Shown here: one piece after another, positions 42,994-54,700 of the stretch
Layout of the letters: each line of letters begins with the position of its first letter
Numbering within the stretch: the stretch's first letter is position 1
Source of the DNA: Eremomyces bilateralis CBS 781.70
Lineage: Eukaryota > Ascomycota > Dothideomycetes > Eremomycetales > Eremomycetaceae
Direction of reading: 5' to 3'
DNA: 64,000 nt
Assembly: GCF_010015585.1 (NCBI RefSeq)
Contig: NW_022985079.1
Coordinates: forward strand, 578,548-642,547
Translations under genes and position numbers: made by a program
Notes under the pieces: model-generated
What the model was told of the DNA's origin: nothing
The model's database searches: none
The model's input: the letters and a program-made list of their open reading frames with translations, nothing else

Positions 42994-44765
42994 TCAGAAG
43001 GCAAGCCCTACAATAGCCCGGTCATGGGCGGTCGGAGAGAGCATGACTTTCTGCCTCTCTTGTTCCTCTGTCTGTTGGAGTTTTGCCAGCCGGACCGCGG
43101 ATGTGGTGGGAGGGAGTGGGAATACCACGCCGCCCTCACCAATGGCCGGACTGCATGGGCTCGTGACCATGGTCGCGTTCTCGCTCATGCTCGGACTTGA
43201 CGAGGGCGACAGCGAGGGCAGACTGGAGAGGCTGTCGACGCTGTCGATCGATGACCCCGATGTGCGCCGACGAGGCCGTCCAGGATGCATAGGGCTCACC
43301 GGATTTCCTCGGAGGGCCATCCGCGTCGGTTGGTGGTGGGAAGGGGAGTGGAGTGGCTGTAGCGGGATACCGTGTCCCGGCGGGATGCATTGATAGAACG
43401 GCTGTGGTGGATCGTGTGCCGACGTTGGACCGAGACTAGGTACGGAAGGGGTTCGTTTTAGCCACTGTGGGAACTTTCGCAACCCGGGTCGGCTGTCCGA
43501 TGGCGTTGCATCCAACTCGGTTTCGTCGTCGACGGTGCCCACTTCGGAAGGTGTGTCGTCATCTTCGACCGCCTCAGCTGCCGGGTGGAGGCGTTTCGGC
43601 CCCAACGGGGTGCTCAAAGCGCTTCCGATGTCCGATAGCGTCTCGCTCCGAGCTCGAACCCGCATGGCCGGAGCGATGGCAGGAATATGTTGCAGAGTGC
43701 CCGGCGCATGCGGCGCCGTCGGCATGGCGATCCGCGACCCATTGCCAGACCGGATCGCGTCCAGGCGCCTCTCTTCCACGATGGTGTTCAACTCTCGAAT
43801 GGCCTCATCAATGTCGCCCTTGCTTGACTTCTGTCCACGAGGGCGAGATGTGGAGGCTGGCGATGTGTTGGATCGGATGCGGAATCTCCCCGCGGACGGT
43901 GGCGGACTGGAAAGAGAAGGGAGCGGGCTTGCCAGGGCTGATCCAGCGAGGCTACTCGACCTTCGGGGCCGGTTGACCACGGCGGATCGGGGTGGCTCCG
44001 GGAAAATGAACGAAGCAGGGTCAGCGGCCGGGAGGGAAAGGCTGTCGTGAAGAGTCGAGTCGCTACCAATGCTCATACAGCGCAGCTCCCGCAACGACTC
44101 CTCAGGAGACGTCTCACCGGTTTCCCCGTCGAAATCGTCGTAGACGTCTTGTCTCGTGGAAGAGATCGAGGGTTCACGGAGGAGGGCTTGCCTAGGTATC
44201 GACAGTCCTTCCGGGAGCTCATCCCAGCAGCTGAAATCTGGAAGAGGGGATAATCGACAGCTGGGCATGTAGATGCTGAGCTCCAGCGGGCGGAAGCTCC
44301 GCCGGCGTCGGGGGATATGGTTTCCACGTCGAAAGTCGGTGGGGGGGCTAATGATAAGAGGGACTTTTCGATTTCGAGACCGAGAACGGGCGCGGATTTG
44401 AGAAAGACCTTGGCGAGATCTCGACGAGGCTCGGGCGGCAAGATCTCGACCGCTGGAAGCCCATTGCGGCATATGTGATTGTCTTGTGCGGGGTCCATAG
44501 CAGTAGGCGTCCATGTAAGGACGGTCAACCTGGCGCGGCTGTTCATAGCAGACACTTTCGCTGTAGTCTGTAGTACGGTCTGGAGTCGCACTTGAGTGTT
44601 AGCCACGGTCGGAACGATTCCAGTAAGGCAGAACATACCGAAGCTCTTATTTGCACCATGTACCAGCCGGCGTTCGTCTCCACTGGGATGAGGCGCACAG
44701 CACCCGAAAGCCAGCCAGGAAGAGTTCGTCTGGGGAGAGGTCCCCGTCGGTTGAATTGAGTTCAT
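42994..44765 (-). CDS. Fungal disordered Ser/Pro/Arg-rich protein, unknown function
   Basis: Two exons, 44765-44639 and 44579-42994, with a 59-bp intron (GTATGT..CTCCAG, branch GCTAAC); 570 residues. Exon 1 reads MNSIQPTGTSPQTNSSWLAF followed by GCCAPHPSGDERR. Exon 2 continues RTTDYSESVCYEQPRQVDRP. The intron-less alternative, starting at the internal Met at 44514, would lose the first 64 residues. Short ordered islands stand out: RRRRSFRPLELSIYMPSCRL with LSPLPDFSCWDELPEGL, and KGDIDEAIRELNTIVEERRL, a probable helix. The rest is Ser/Pro-rich with many SP/TP sites (TPLGPKR, KRTPSVPSLG, RRRTSGSS). This suggests a phosphorylated scaffold in signalling or polarity, but I recognise no characterised homologue. 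Confidence 0.75.
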
Positions 44766-45896
44766 GGTCGATTAGACAAATATCATTGCATCGGAACGAC
44801 GTAAAAGTGGCACGACTTGCGCGCTCGCTGGAAAGAAAGACGAAGAGAAGAACTGCCAGAGCTGTAATGGGACGGGTCGAGAACGATATGGACTCGGTCG
44901 CGGCCGAAAGCAACAATCCAAACGAAGGCAATGAGATATATGAGGTGAGGGCATCGTTGGGCGCCAGGGCGCTTCATATCATACTATGTATGCAATCCAG
45001 GAAATACATTGCGGGACCAACGACAGGCGAATGCAGACTACGACAGGGAAGGATTGCGACGGGACTTGAAACCGAGGCGGGACGAAACCGATGGCCGTAA
45101 CTGGACCACGTCAAGGGGGGTGCCATCTTGAACAGAAGCGCGAGGCCAATAGATTGACGATCATGGACGATGGAGGGGACGACATGGGACGAAACGGGAC
45201 GAATGGGGGACAAGTTGAAAAGCAGCGATATTGATCGGAAGCCAATGAAGAGACGAGACGACAGTGTTGGATGCGCTGGAGGAGTGAGATGAGGGAGATG
45301 ACAGCGCGAGTTGCGGATGGATGTTCTGAACATCTGATGGATGCATCAATCAGGAATCAATGTGAATGGATGGATGGAGGTCGATGTGAGGCGTTGCGGC
45401 TCTAAGGCGGCGTTCGCGGCGTTGATTGGCTCACCCCCCTGCGAATCCGTTGCTCCCCCCTGTTCGCCTGTCCCCTCCCCAGCGCTTATAGCAAGGCCAG
45501 GAACACTGCAGTCTGCAACAGACGATACAGACCTCTCCCCCCTGCAATATATTCTCCTCTCTTCCCTGCCCTTTCCTGCCTCCCCCCCTTCCCTGCGCTT
45601 GATGTAGATTGCTCTCTGCTTATCCTGAACATCATCGCTCTCTACCCGGTACAGCTGGTATGAACTACCACACCTTACCGTCCCCCGTCCCCTTCCCGTC
45701 ACCGCAATGGCAGTTTGCACAGACCGAGTTGTTTGAGCAACAGTTTGCTCTGCCCGGTTGCACAGCTTCAGCATGAAACACAGTTCACTCGTTTGAGATC
45801 TAGGAGCCGCTGCCGCGAGGAATTTCTGAAACCAGAAGATTCGCTACATATCCAACCTTCAACCTGAGGTTTACAAATGAAGCACAGGGCCCGTTA
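44766..45896. other. Intergenic region with C/T-rich tracts
   Basis: 1.1 kb between two minus-strand genes. The strand 45420-45600 is strongly C/T-rich on the plus strand (G/A-rich on the minus). Overlapping open frames there reflect composition. No gene supported. Confidence 0.5.
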
Positions 45897-48205
45897 TCAT
45901 CGTTCAGACCCCCATGCTGCTTGCTCGTCGCTGCCGTAGTGATAACCCGGCTCGTCCAAATTGCGGTCCGCCCGTTTCTGCCATTGCCCCTCCCGCTCCT
46001 CCTCATCCCTGTCATCCTCCACCGCGAAGGGCATGTTCGGATTGTGGCGTTGCTCTTCGTCGTGTGGCTGGAGTGGAGCGTCCTTGGACGGCTCATAGCC
46101 TTCCCGAACCGCCTCCTCCTGTCCTTCGATCGGGTGCGCACGACTGTATGGTTACTACATCAGCGGGGACTAGTTCTGTCAATCGCAAAGGTGACGGAAC
46201 TTACACGAAATGCTTCGGCTGCTCCTCGTTCCAGGAAGGACTCCCTTCTTTTCTGTGTCGGACCCGCTCTACGGCCTCCGCCTCGTGATCCTCCACAACG
46301 AGATCCACCAATTGGCTCCGCTTTGATGTTGCGGAGCTGGTGGATGAGGATGACTCTTCTCGCAATGGAGACCCAATGGGAGGCTTCTTTTTGGAGCGCG
46401 ACCCGGTTCCACTACTGCTGCTGCTCCCTCGATGCTTTCCTTTGTCGACGGCAGACTGAACCTCGGAGATTTGATGTTTCCGTCTCCGTCGATTTTCTTT
46501 GGTGGGCTGAAGTAAGTGGCGGTTGGTGGAAACAGTGATGATTCGGGGATCACGATATCGCCGCTGCTCAGGATTCGGAGTGTGCGCTGTGATGACGGGA
46601 TACTGGCAGACGGTTTTAGTTTCATGCTGACCCATCTCGCACCATCCACTTACATTCCAGTCCCCAAACTCCAACGATCGAGCATTGTCAAACAATCGCT
46701 CATCTTCAGGGTCGAGGATCAATTCACCCACATCATTGCTGGTGCCGTAGTTCCCTGGGTCCAGGGCACGGCTCGGACCGGGACTCATCGCTCTCGCTCG
46801 ACTGGATCGGACTTTGGCCAGGAGTGGCGCCCGGCTGCCTTGTCCGGGGGCAGGGATCCAATACTTCCCTTTCCCGCCTCGCTCGTACCGCATGCCATGG
46901 TGCATTCGCGCCGTGCGCGAGGTGGAGTCCTCGTGAGCCAGGACGTCATTTTCCGCATCGAAATATCGATACTCGTAGTGACCCCCTTGGAACGTCTCTT
47001 TCGTGTCCTGGATGAGGTCCACCGGCCCAAACGCGTCCCGCAACGCGTGCTTGACCGGCAACCGTGCGGCGGAGATGGTGATGTCGGCATAGTCGTGCCA
47101 TGAAAATGCATACCAGTGCGCCAGCGCGAACGCGGGCATTTCAAAGCAGATCAACGTGTCTTGGATGGAAGCCGCCAAGTTGTCGGGCGTATAGCCTGGA
47201 ACGTTGTCCGGCAGGGCGCCCAACCAGACGAGGACCGACAAGAAGAACCCCTGCCAATACGACGCGAAGATGATTCCCTTGACGCATAAAAACTTCGGCA
47301 TGGGCCGAAATGGCGTCAGGTCTTCACTCATACATACCCAGAACATCGCGAGAGCATACAAGCTCACGGTGATACTGAGGTTGTAAACCAGTCCGCTCCA
47401 AAAGTATCCGGACGAAACGCCAATGTAGCCCTCTTGATATGTGCCGGTGGCTTTCATGATGATGGCCGCCAATGCCAATATCGGCTTCATCCATGTATAT
47501 TGGAGGATGCCCCGCTTGATGGCCAGAAAGGTGTAGGGGTCGGAAATATCGACTTTGGGGAGGACGTGGTTCAAGGGCCAGACGTGTGAGACGGGTGGTC
47601 GGCCGTACATGGTGATGATCAGGGACCGTTCTCCACCCATAAAGTTGATCAACAGTTGCAAGAAAGTGTAGATGGTGAAAGCCTGGAGTGAAATCAGTCG
47701 CCGAACGTGAAGAGGCCGCCCGCCGGGACTCACCTCATAAACGTCCCGAAAGGGGTCAATCCAGAAGGCAACACGTAAGGATATAAGGCTCACCCAGGAC
47801 GCCGCCGAGTAGATGGGGACCCTGGGACTGGATCAGCAGGTTATCCTCGAGACCGACATGGGATCGCCATACATAAGAAGGATGCGGACGACATAGCGCT
47901 GGAGCAGCGGTTTGCGGTAGTTCTTCCTGTGACAATGAGTATCGACATCGTAGACAGTCTCGTGACGGGAAGTGCGTACGCTTGTAGCCACACGGATCTG
48001 GATGGTAGAGGTTAGCGAACCGACGCGTTTAACATGGTTGGACTGATGCATACACCACAGTCACCAAGGTTGCAGAGAGGGCCGATACGCCCGCTAGGAT
48101 TAGGACTAGGCGAGAGAAACGACCCCCCGTGCCGCCTTTGGCTGTTTCCACTCCCCATCCATGGACGAGGCCGTGAGAGGGAGCTTGGGGGGGAAAGGCG
48201 TCCAT
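45897..48205 (-). CDS. TMEM184/DUF300 family seven-helix membrane protein
   Basis: Seven exons: 48205-48054, 47997-47980 (18 bp), 47926-47873, 47821-47734, 47682-46654, 46602-46205 and 46143-45897. The introns are 51-61 bp; 661 residues starting MDAFPPQAPSHG. Splicing through the 18-bp exon yields VTVVSVWLQAKNYRKPLLQR, the signature of the Ost-alpha/TMEM184/LAZARUS1 family. VVRILLMVPIYSAASWVSLI and RDVYEAFTIYTFLQLLINF follow, each crossing an intron. Seven hydrophobic helices lie in the first 310 residues, with a cysteine-poor core and SWHDYADITISAARLPVKHA after the last. The C-terminal 330 residues are cytosolic and charged (DLIQDTKETFQGGHYEYRYF conserved, then Ser/Arg-rich). Members act at vacuole or plasma membranes; the transported substrate in fungi is unknown. 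Confidence 0.92.
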
Positions 48206-48787
48206 GGTGGTTGGCGGGCAAACCGAACGGAGCTGTCACAAACACCGGTGGATAGGGTCAAGGAGAGCGAGCATGACGAAGGATTCGCTGTCAGAGTTCA
48301 GCAGACCTTGTCAGCGGTGGAGGAGTGGACGGGAATAGGGTGTGCGGAGTGATGGAGATATCAGGATGAGGCAACTGAACAATTGTCGGACGGAGCTTCG
48401 ACTCTCCAGTCCGCAGTTCATGGGGCAGCACAAGGATTGTCCATGTCATGTTGTGATGAGAGAGAATCGTGAATGAGGCGCCAAGGCGCCAAGGCATGAA
48501 ACGTGACGGAGGCCCCAGAGGGCAAGAGCTGCTGAGCACCTGCCTGTCATTTGTTTGCAGCTCCATGCCCATCTCCGGAATCATCCTCCGTACAGATATA
48601 TCAATACAAAATCCAAATGATATCTCTCACCAGATTCCCACCCTCCCTTTCTAGAACACCAAATAGCACGACGAAGACGTCTCTTATATCCGCAATCGGT
48701 TCCACTCGGTCAGTCTATCTTTCCTCCCATCCTCCGCCTCCCAATTCCGCCCACTGACAACCCAGATTTTGGTAATGCCGCCCATAA
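48206..48787. other. Shared divergent promoter, TMEM184 gene and csf1
   Basis: 582 bases separate the two start codons. No TATA box in standard position was seen for either gene. Confidence 0.6.
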
Positions 48788-51700
48788 ATGTCGAGCGGCG
48801 GACTCACTCCCCAGCCGCTGCAGCCAGAGCACGGCCTCAACTGGTGAGAACGATGTGCCACCCCGTGTGCAAGGCCCCTCTGACCGTTCCATAGGGTGTT
48901 CCTGGTTGAGCTGTTGGTGTGCGGCATTCTGTAACGTCCCTGCTCACGACATAGTCTTGATGAGACCCAGGCTAATCATTGACCAGCTCCATATTCTTTC
49001 TCTTCTACTTCAACCGGCTGTTCGCGACCCTAGTCTCTTATGGAATTCGAGCATACACATGGCATCGATTCCGCGCCTACATCGATATCCAATCGCTGCA
49101 AATATCTCTGCTGGGAGGCCGCGTGTTCTTCAAAAACATTCGCTACCACGCCCACAACGAAACGATCCTGATCCATTCGGGCTTTATTACGTGGAACTAC
49201 TGGTATAGGAAAGTCCAAGATGCCGCCGTGTTTGAGGAGCAGTCGTCACCTGGCGGCACCGACGGCCACTCGACTCCAGGTCGACCGTCCAGGAGCCCGG
49301 ATGTTGACCGTATGGAAACGGGCGGCGTCACATCGAGCAAGAAACCGTCCGTGAGGATCACCATTCAGATATCTGGCCTGGAGGCTTTCATCTACAATCG
49401 AAGTCCCGGATACGACGTGGTCGTGGAAAACTACCTGCGCTCCGTCAATCTCAGCAGTCCAACGCGGGAAGGATCCGATGACCAGGCGTATTCCACCGGA
49501 TTCGCTCATGGAGATCGGATGAGGAACGTGCTGCAAAAAAACCGCCCTCAGCAAGAAGAGGAGGACCCCACGTCGCCTGCCTCCTCCAACGAGAAGCCCA
49601 GGCTTCCTCCAGCGGAGAAACCTTCGCTGCCAGCCTTCATTCGGCTTTTCCCCATCTATATCGACTGCAGCAAGGGAGCAGCAGTCCTCGGAAACGAGAA
49701 CACCCCCCAGGTCGTTACGTTAAAGTTTGACCGTGGCTCGGGAACCATTGACGCCGGTAGTTCAGGCCCCCTGGACATATACCGGCAATTGTTCAAATTC
49801 AACGTCGACCGCCCTGTCGTTCAAATGCGACCGAATACCGACTTCAAAAGCCTTCAGCTGGCCATGGCCGCCACAGTAAAACAAGCCGAAGCTGAACCGG
49901 CCGTGGTGGCTCAGGACCCCCATCGTCGGACCTGGATACCCGAGTCTCTTCGGAGGATGTCGACGGGTCGCCGGCAGTGGTTGCCCTTCCTGAACCGATC
50001 CACCAGTTCCGTGGTGGATACTGACAAGAATCCTTCTTATCCACATCCTTCCAAGCTTTCCGTTCCGGGTCATGATCGATGGCAGGGGCTCACACGGTAC
50101 CTGGAAGACATCGGAGAAAATGAGCATGACGAGTGGGAAAGCGTAGAGTACGCTAAGGCCAGTACGCTTGCCGACTGCCCTCGCATCACATTCTGCTTCT
50201 TTTGGGATGTACCTGGTCCCGTACCCCTGGAGGACATGGTCGAGAGCACAACTATTGCACCTCCGGGATACGGAATGGAAATCGGCATTCACGGCGGAAC
50301 CCTCAGTTACGGGCCTTGGAGTGACCGACAGCGCGTCATCTTTCAGAACCTCTTTTTTCCCCAGTCGTTTGTCGATGCCCCGCCACCTCCGAATCTAAGG
50401 CCCGGAGACACTCGCATCTACCCGGACTTCAGCTTACTGCTCACCATCGATGAAGAGACGACGCTTCGGATTCCCATGCGTGAACCTTCTAAAGATTGGA
50501 AATGGAAGGGTCGTTCGACAACATCTTCCCGCCACAAACCGGCTGGGACCAACAAAGAGGGACATTGGAATCGCAAATGGTCAACCAAACGGAAGCCCGA
50601 GAAAGGGAGTGGTGGGTCGGGTCCCCGGCCATACGCTTGGCTGGACATAAAGGTATTCAAGGAGACGAGTGTCCGGTACAAGATGGACATGTACCCCGGA
50701 GAGTCCGGCTACTCGAATGACCTGCGAGTGGACATCGCTCGATGCGAGGCCTACTCAAGTGTCAACCATGGCCTGCTGTTGCGGACCGGCAAGCTCACCA
50801 TGGACGCCGACCTCTCAAATCCGGCGGTATGGAATGCCCTCAGAGTATGGAAGTTTCGAATCATCGCCGAACAACTGGACCTTTTCATCTTGCGAGATCA
50901 TTTTTTCCTCATCATCGACCTCTCCTCGGACTGGTCATCCGGTCCACCTGGCGAATACCACACGTTTGTTCCGTACCAGTATCACATCGCGCTCGACTTC
51001 CGGAACCCCAAGCTATATTTGAATTCGAATGAAGCCAACATCATCAATAGCCCCTCCGATTTTGAGGACAATGATTTCGTGATCCTCGGCGGAACCAGCC
51101 TAACCGCCGATCTCATGATCCCGTTGGACAGGTTCCTCCCTGTCAACAACGAGATCACCTTCGATGTCATCGGCCAAGGCTTTAGCCTGGAGATGTGTCT
51201 TCCGCCTAGGAACACCATCCACAGCTTCTTGAAAGATCCAGTGACCGCGCAACTCGAACACTTTTCTCTCGTAGGAAGCCATTGCTATTGGGCAGCGTCC
51301 TCCCCGACCGAGACTGATCGATTGACCATGGATGTCAAGGGTGACAAGTTCGGGCTGTACCTCTACGGTTTCCTTGCACGGCACCTGGTTAAGATCAAAG
51401 ATAATTATTTCGGCGACTTTCTCCATTTTCGGACCTTGGAAGAATTCCAGTCTCGCCCGGATCGAGAGGCCGTGGCCCACGAGGTGGATCCCGAACTCCA
51501 GCCGGTGCGTGGATCTGACTTGGACGTGGTTCTCAGCATCTCGGTGCATGACGCCAGCGTGGTCCTCCCGAAGCATCTATACGATGCCGAGGCAGGGATC
51601 GTGATTGACATGGAATTTGCCAATGTCGATTTGAGATTCACAAATTACTACATGGATCTTGCAGCAGATTTCAGTCCCTTGAACTTTGGCTCCGGGTCGT

Positions 51701-54700
51701 CGATATCCGAACCCGGGGCAGCCGGTCCGACAGAAATCTTCTTGGACTTCACGAGCTTGGCCGGCCATCGCCTCTTTGGACTCCCCAATGCGGAGCCGAC
51801 GTACGACTGCATTTGGGATCTTCGCATCGGTCAAGTGGTTGGCGAAATCTCTTCCCTTTTCCTGAACAACCTCGTCCATGGGGCGCAAGCGTTCGCCTTT
51901 AGCTTCGAGGATGAAGAGAATAGCTCGCCCATGGCAGACCCCTTCCTTGTGAACGACGTCACATTCCTCCGGGTCCGTACGGAGCTTGTTCGACTCTGGC
52001 TTCGGCTGGATCCTGATGCAATCATGGTCGAAATCGGACCGGCCAATATTGAACTCAACGATCTTTGTGACTTGCTATTTTCTCAGCGAGTTTCCATCCA
52101 AATGCCGTCGTTAACGCTTTCATGTGTCGACACGAGCCATCTGCATCGCCATCGGAGCCAAGTTGACCACGGTGACCAACCAAAGACCTACGCGTATCTT
52201 CACACCGGCCTATCCGTGAACGTCATGCAACGCAGTTTGAACTTCCCCGAGAAGCGTGCTGCGCAACAACATCACTTGCGTCAGCACGATTGCCGGACAA
52301 ATCGGGTACCCTTTTTAATCTCACCGGATCCTCTGCACATTGAGGACTCCGAGGACAACTTAAGGTCGAAGATCGATGACCCAGCAAGCTCCTTCCCACT
52401 TGTACCATCGCCAATGCACCATGATCTCGGGGACTTTGACAGCATCATGACCAGCACAATGCCCGGAAATTCGGGCAGCAGGTCACGGCATGAGCAGTGG
52501 CAAAGTTCGTCATCATCGGGTGCTTCGATTGCATCCTCCATCAGGCGACACGGCAATCGGGCTACGGGAACCCCGATGAATACTCCCCGATCCAATCACG
52601 CTCATGACCATATCACACCGACAGTGGACTCTGTGGGCGCAACCTCTTCGCGGAGAATCAGCGACATGAACGCATCGACGAAAACAGACGGGACGACACC
52701 ATCACTGGCGTTTTCTACTCCGTTGGCGGCCCCGAGATTTCCACTGGAGAGCTTTGTCGACGAGACTTTTGACATTCCCACCTTCCGGCTGCACCGCGAG
52801 CCCCCATCCGCGGACGACGACGATATTGGTGCCGAATTTAATGATGTCATCAACCGGCGACAGGACGATGCCTTGGTCTCAACAACGGTCATGGTGACAC
52901 TCAATCCCGGAGTGCAGGCTGTTTTCACGACAAGAGGATTCAACGCCATCCTTCGGGTCATAGACATCATCCAGTGTCAAGATGCTGAGACACTCTTGGA
53001 TTCATGGCAGATTCGGACCATGTCTCGAATCATCACCAAACGCGACCTCCCCTCGCGACCCTCGTCATCGTTAGACATTGGTTTAACTATTCCAGACGGT
53101 GCTGTTCGTTTTACCAATAGGAGAACGCTGGAAAACATGTCTGGACTGGAAATCGCGCGGGACGATATTGAACTGCAACTTTCGAATTTATCCGTCCGCG
53201 CTCGAACCAAACACGTTTCCGGGTCTTCGAGCTCCCAAGATCATTTCCTCTTGCATGCATCGTTGAAGCGTGCCGATGTTGCGACAACCACTGTATCCGC
53301 ATCCCGTTCGTCCCAGCTCTGCCTGTTCCAATGCGAGGATATTCTCACCTGGCTTACGTCAACCTCATCATTGAATGCGACTTTATCTGTTCGCAAAGTG
53401 GGGTTGGACATGCAGAGCGTCCATTTTACAACCTTCTTCCTTGCCATGGAAGGAATTTTGGAACTCGCAGATGCGTTCAGCAATCAGATCAAGTCCATAA
53501 CTTTGGAGGAACCTCGCCGTCTGGTGGACCTGGTGCACCATCTCGTCTTAGCTGGAGGAAGTTCCACCGACCCCGTCTTCATGACCAGGCCAAGCTACAT
53601 GCTACGCGCTATTACCGATCATCTGCGTAATCACGATTCTTGGAAGATAATCTCCCGCTTCCGCCACATGTATAGGACGTCATCCATCGTCTCCTATGAT
53701 TCGAAGTCATTTGAAGAAACACCAACCAGTTCTCTCCTGAGCGACATCGTAGCATGGGACCAGTGGAGGACTTGGGAGTTGCCTTCAGTGGAAAAGAGCG
53801 TCGCAATGGAGCCACTGCATGCTCCGCAGAGTTCCGCCCCCGATACATCCGCTCCCCTGGCGATGACACTCTCTTTCCGTTGCGGGTTGCTCAACGTCTC
53901 GGTTGATTCTGGAGTCGATCAAAGCGCTGTTATTCTACATAACTTCAGTCTTGCTTTTAGTCACACACCACAACTATCCCCATCCGGACTCCTTGTCTCA
54001 AGCTTGCCGGAACAATCCAGAGTTATTCAGATTGGCGCGGAATTACTTGCCATTCAATTCCAATGGATGCTTCTGGAGGGTGTCCAGTCGCTTCTTGAGA
54101 ATAGCAAAGGATGGACTCGAATGAATGCCGCGAGCAAACAACCTCAGCCGCGTGGATCTTCACCTGCGAAAGGCTCGCGTCGCCTTCAGCTTGTCGCAGT
54201 CATCGATTCCACGGACCTCAGTTTGAAAAGTCGGCATCTGCGTTTGGGGAACGCGATGGATAATCTCTCATGCTCGTTGATCCTGGCACAGGAGTCCGAG
54301 GAGAGCAAATCCGATATGAGCAACGTCGTTCTCCACGCTAGCAACGCCCTCTGTGCGGTGGTGTCGTCCCAGCGGAAGTTGATAACCCTTGCTCTATCTC
54401 TGCCAACTTTCGCAGCTGCCCTTAGCAAGCCAAATGACAGTGGGAACGCGAAGCAGTGGACCGTTCAGGGACAAAGCGAATTGGTCGACCTGAATATCGA
54501 GGAACACGTCCCGGGTTTATTGGAACTGGCCGATGACGTCCTTCGCAACGAGGCGGTTGACATTATGAAGTTCACAAACTCGGCAGCACCGCATGCCGAG
54601 CATACGATTGCTTCAGCGGCCCCGAAAGTGAGAAGAGAACTCCCTAGCCTTCAGCTTTCGTTGTCACTGCAATCCTATCGAGTACATATCCGGCTGCTTC

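Noticed and set aside
45346-45774. Minus-strand frame in the C/T-rich intergenic region
   Set aside because: Low-complexity artefact of G/A-rich sequence.
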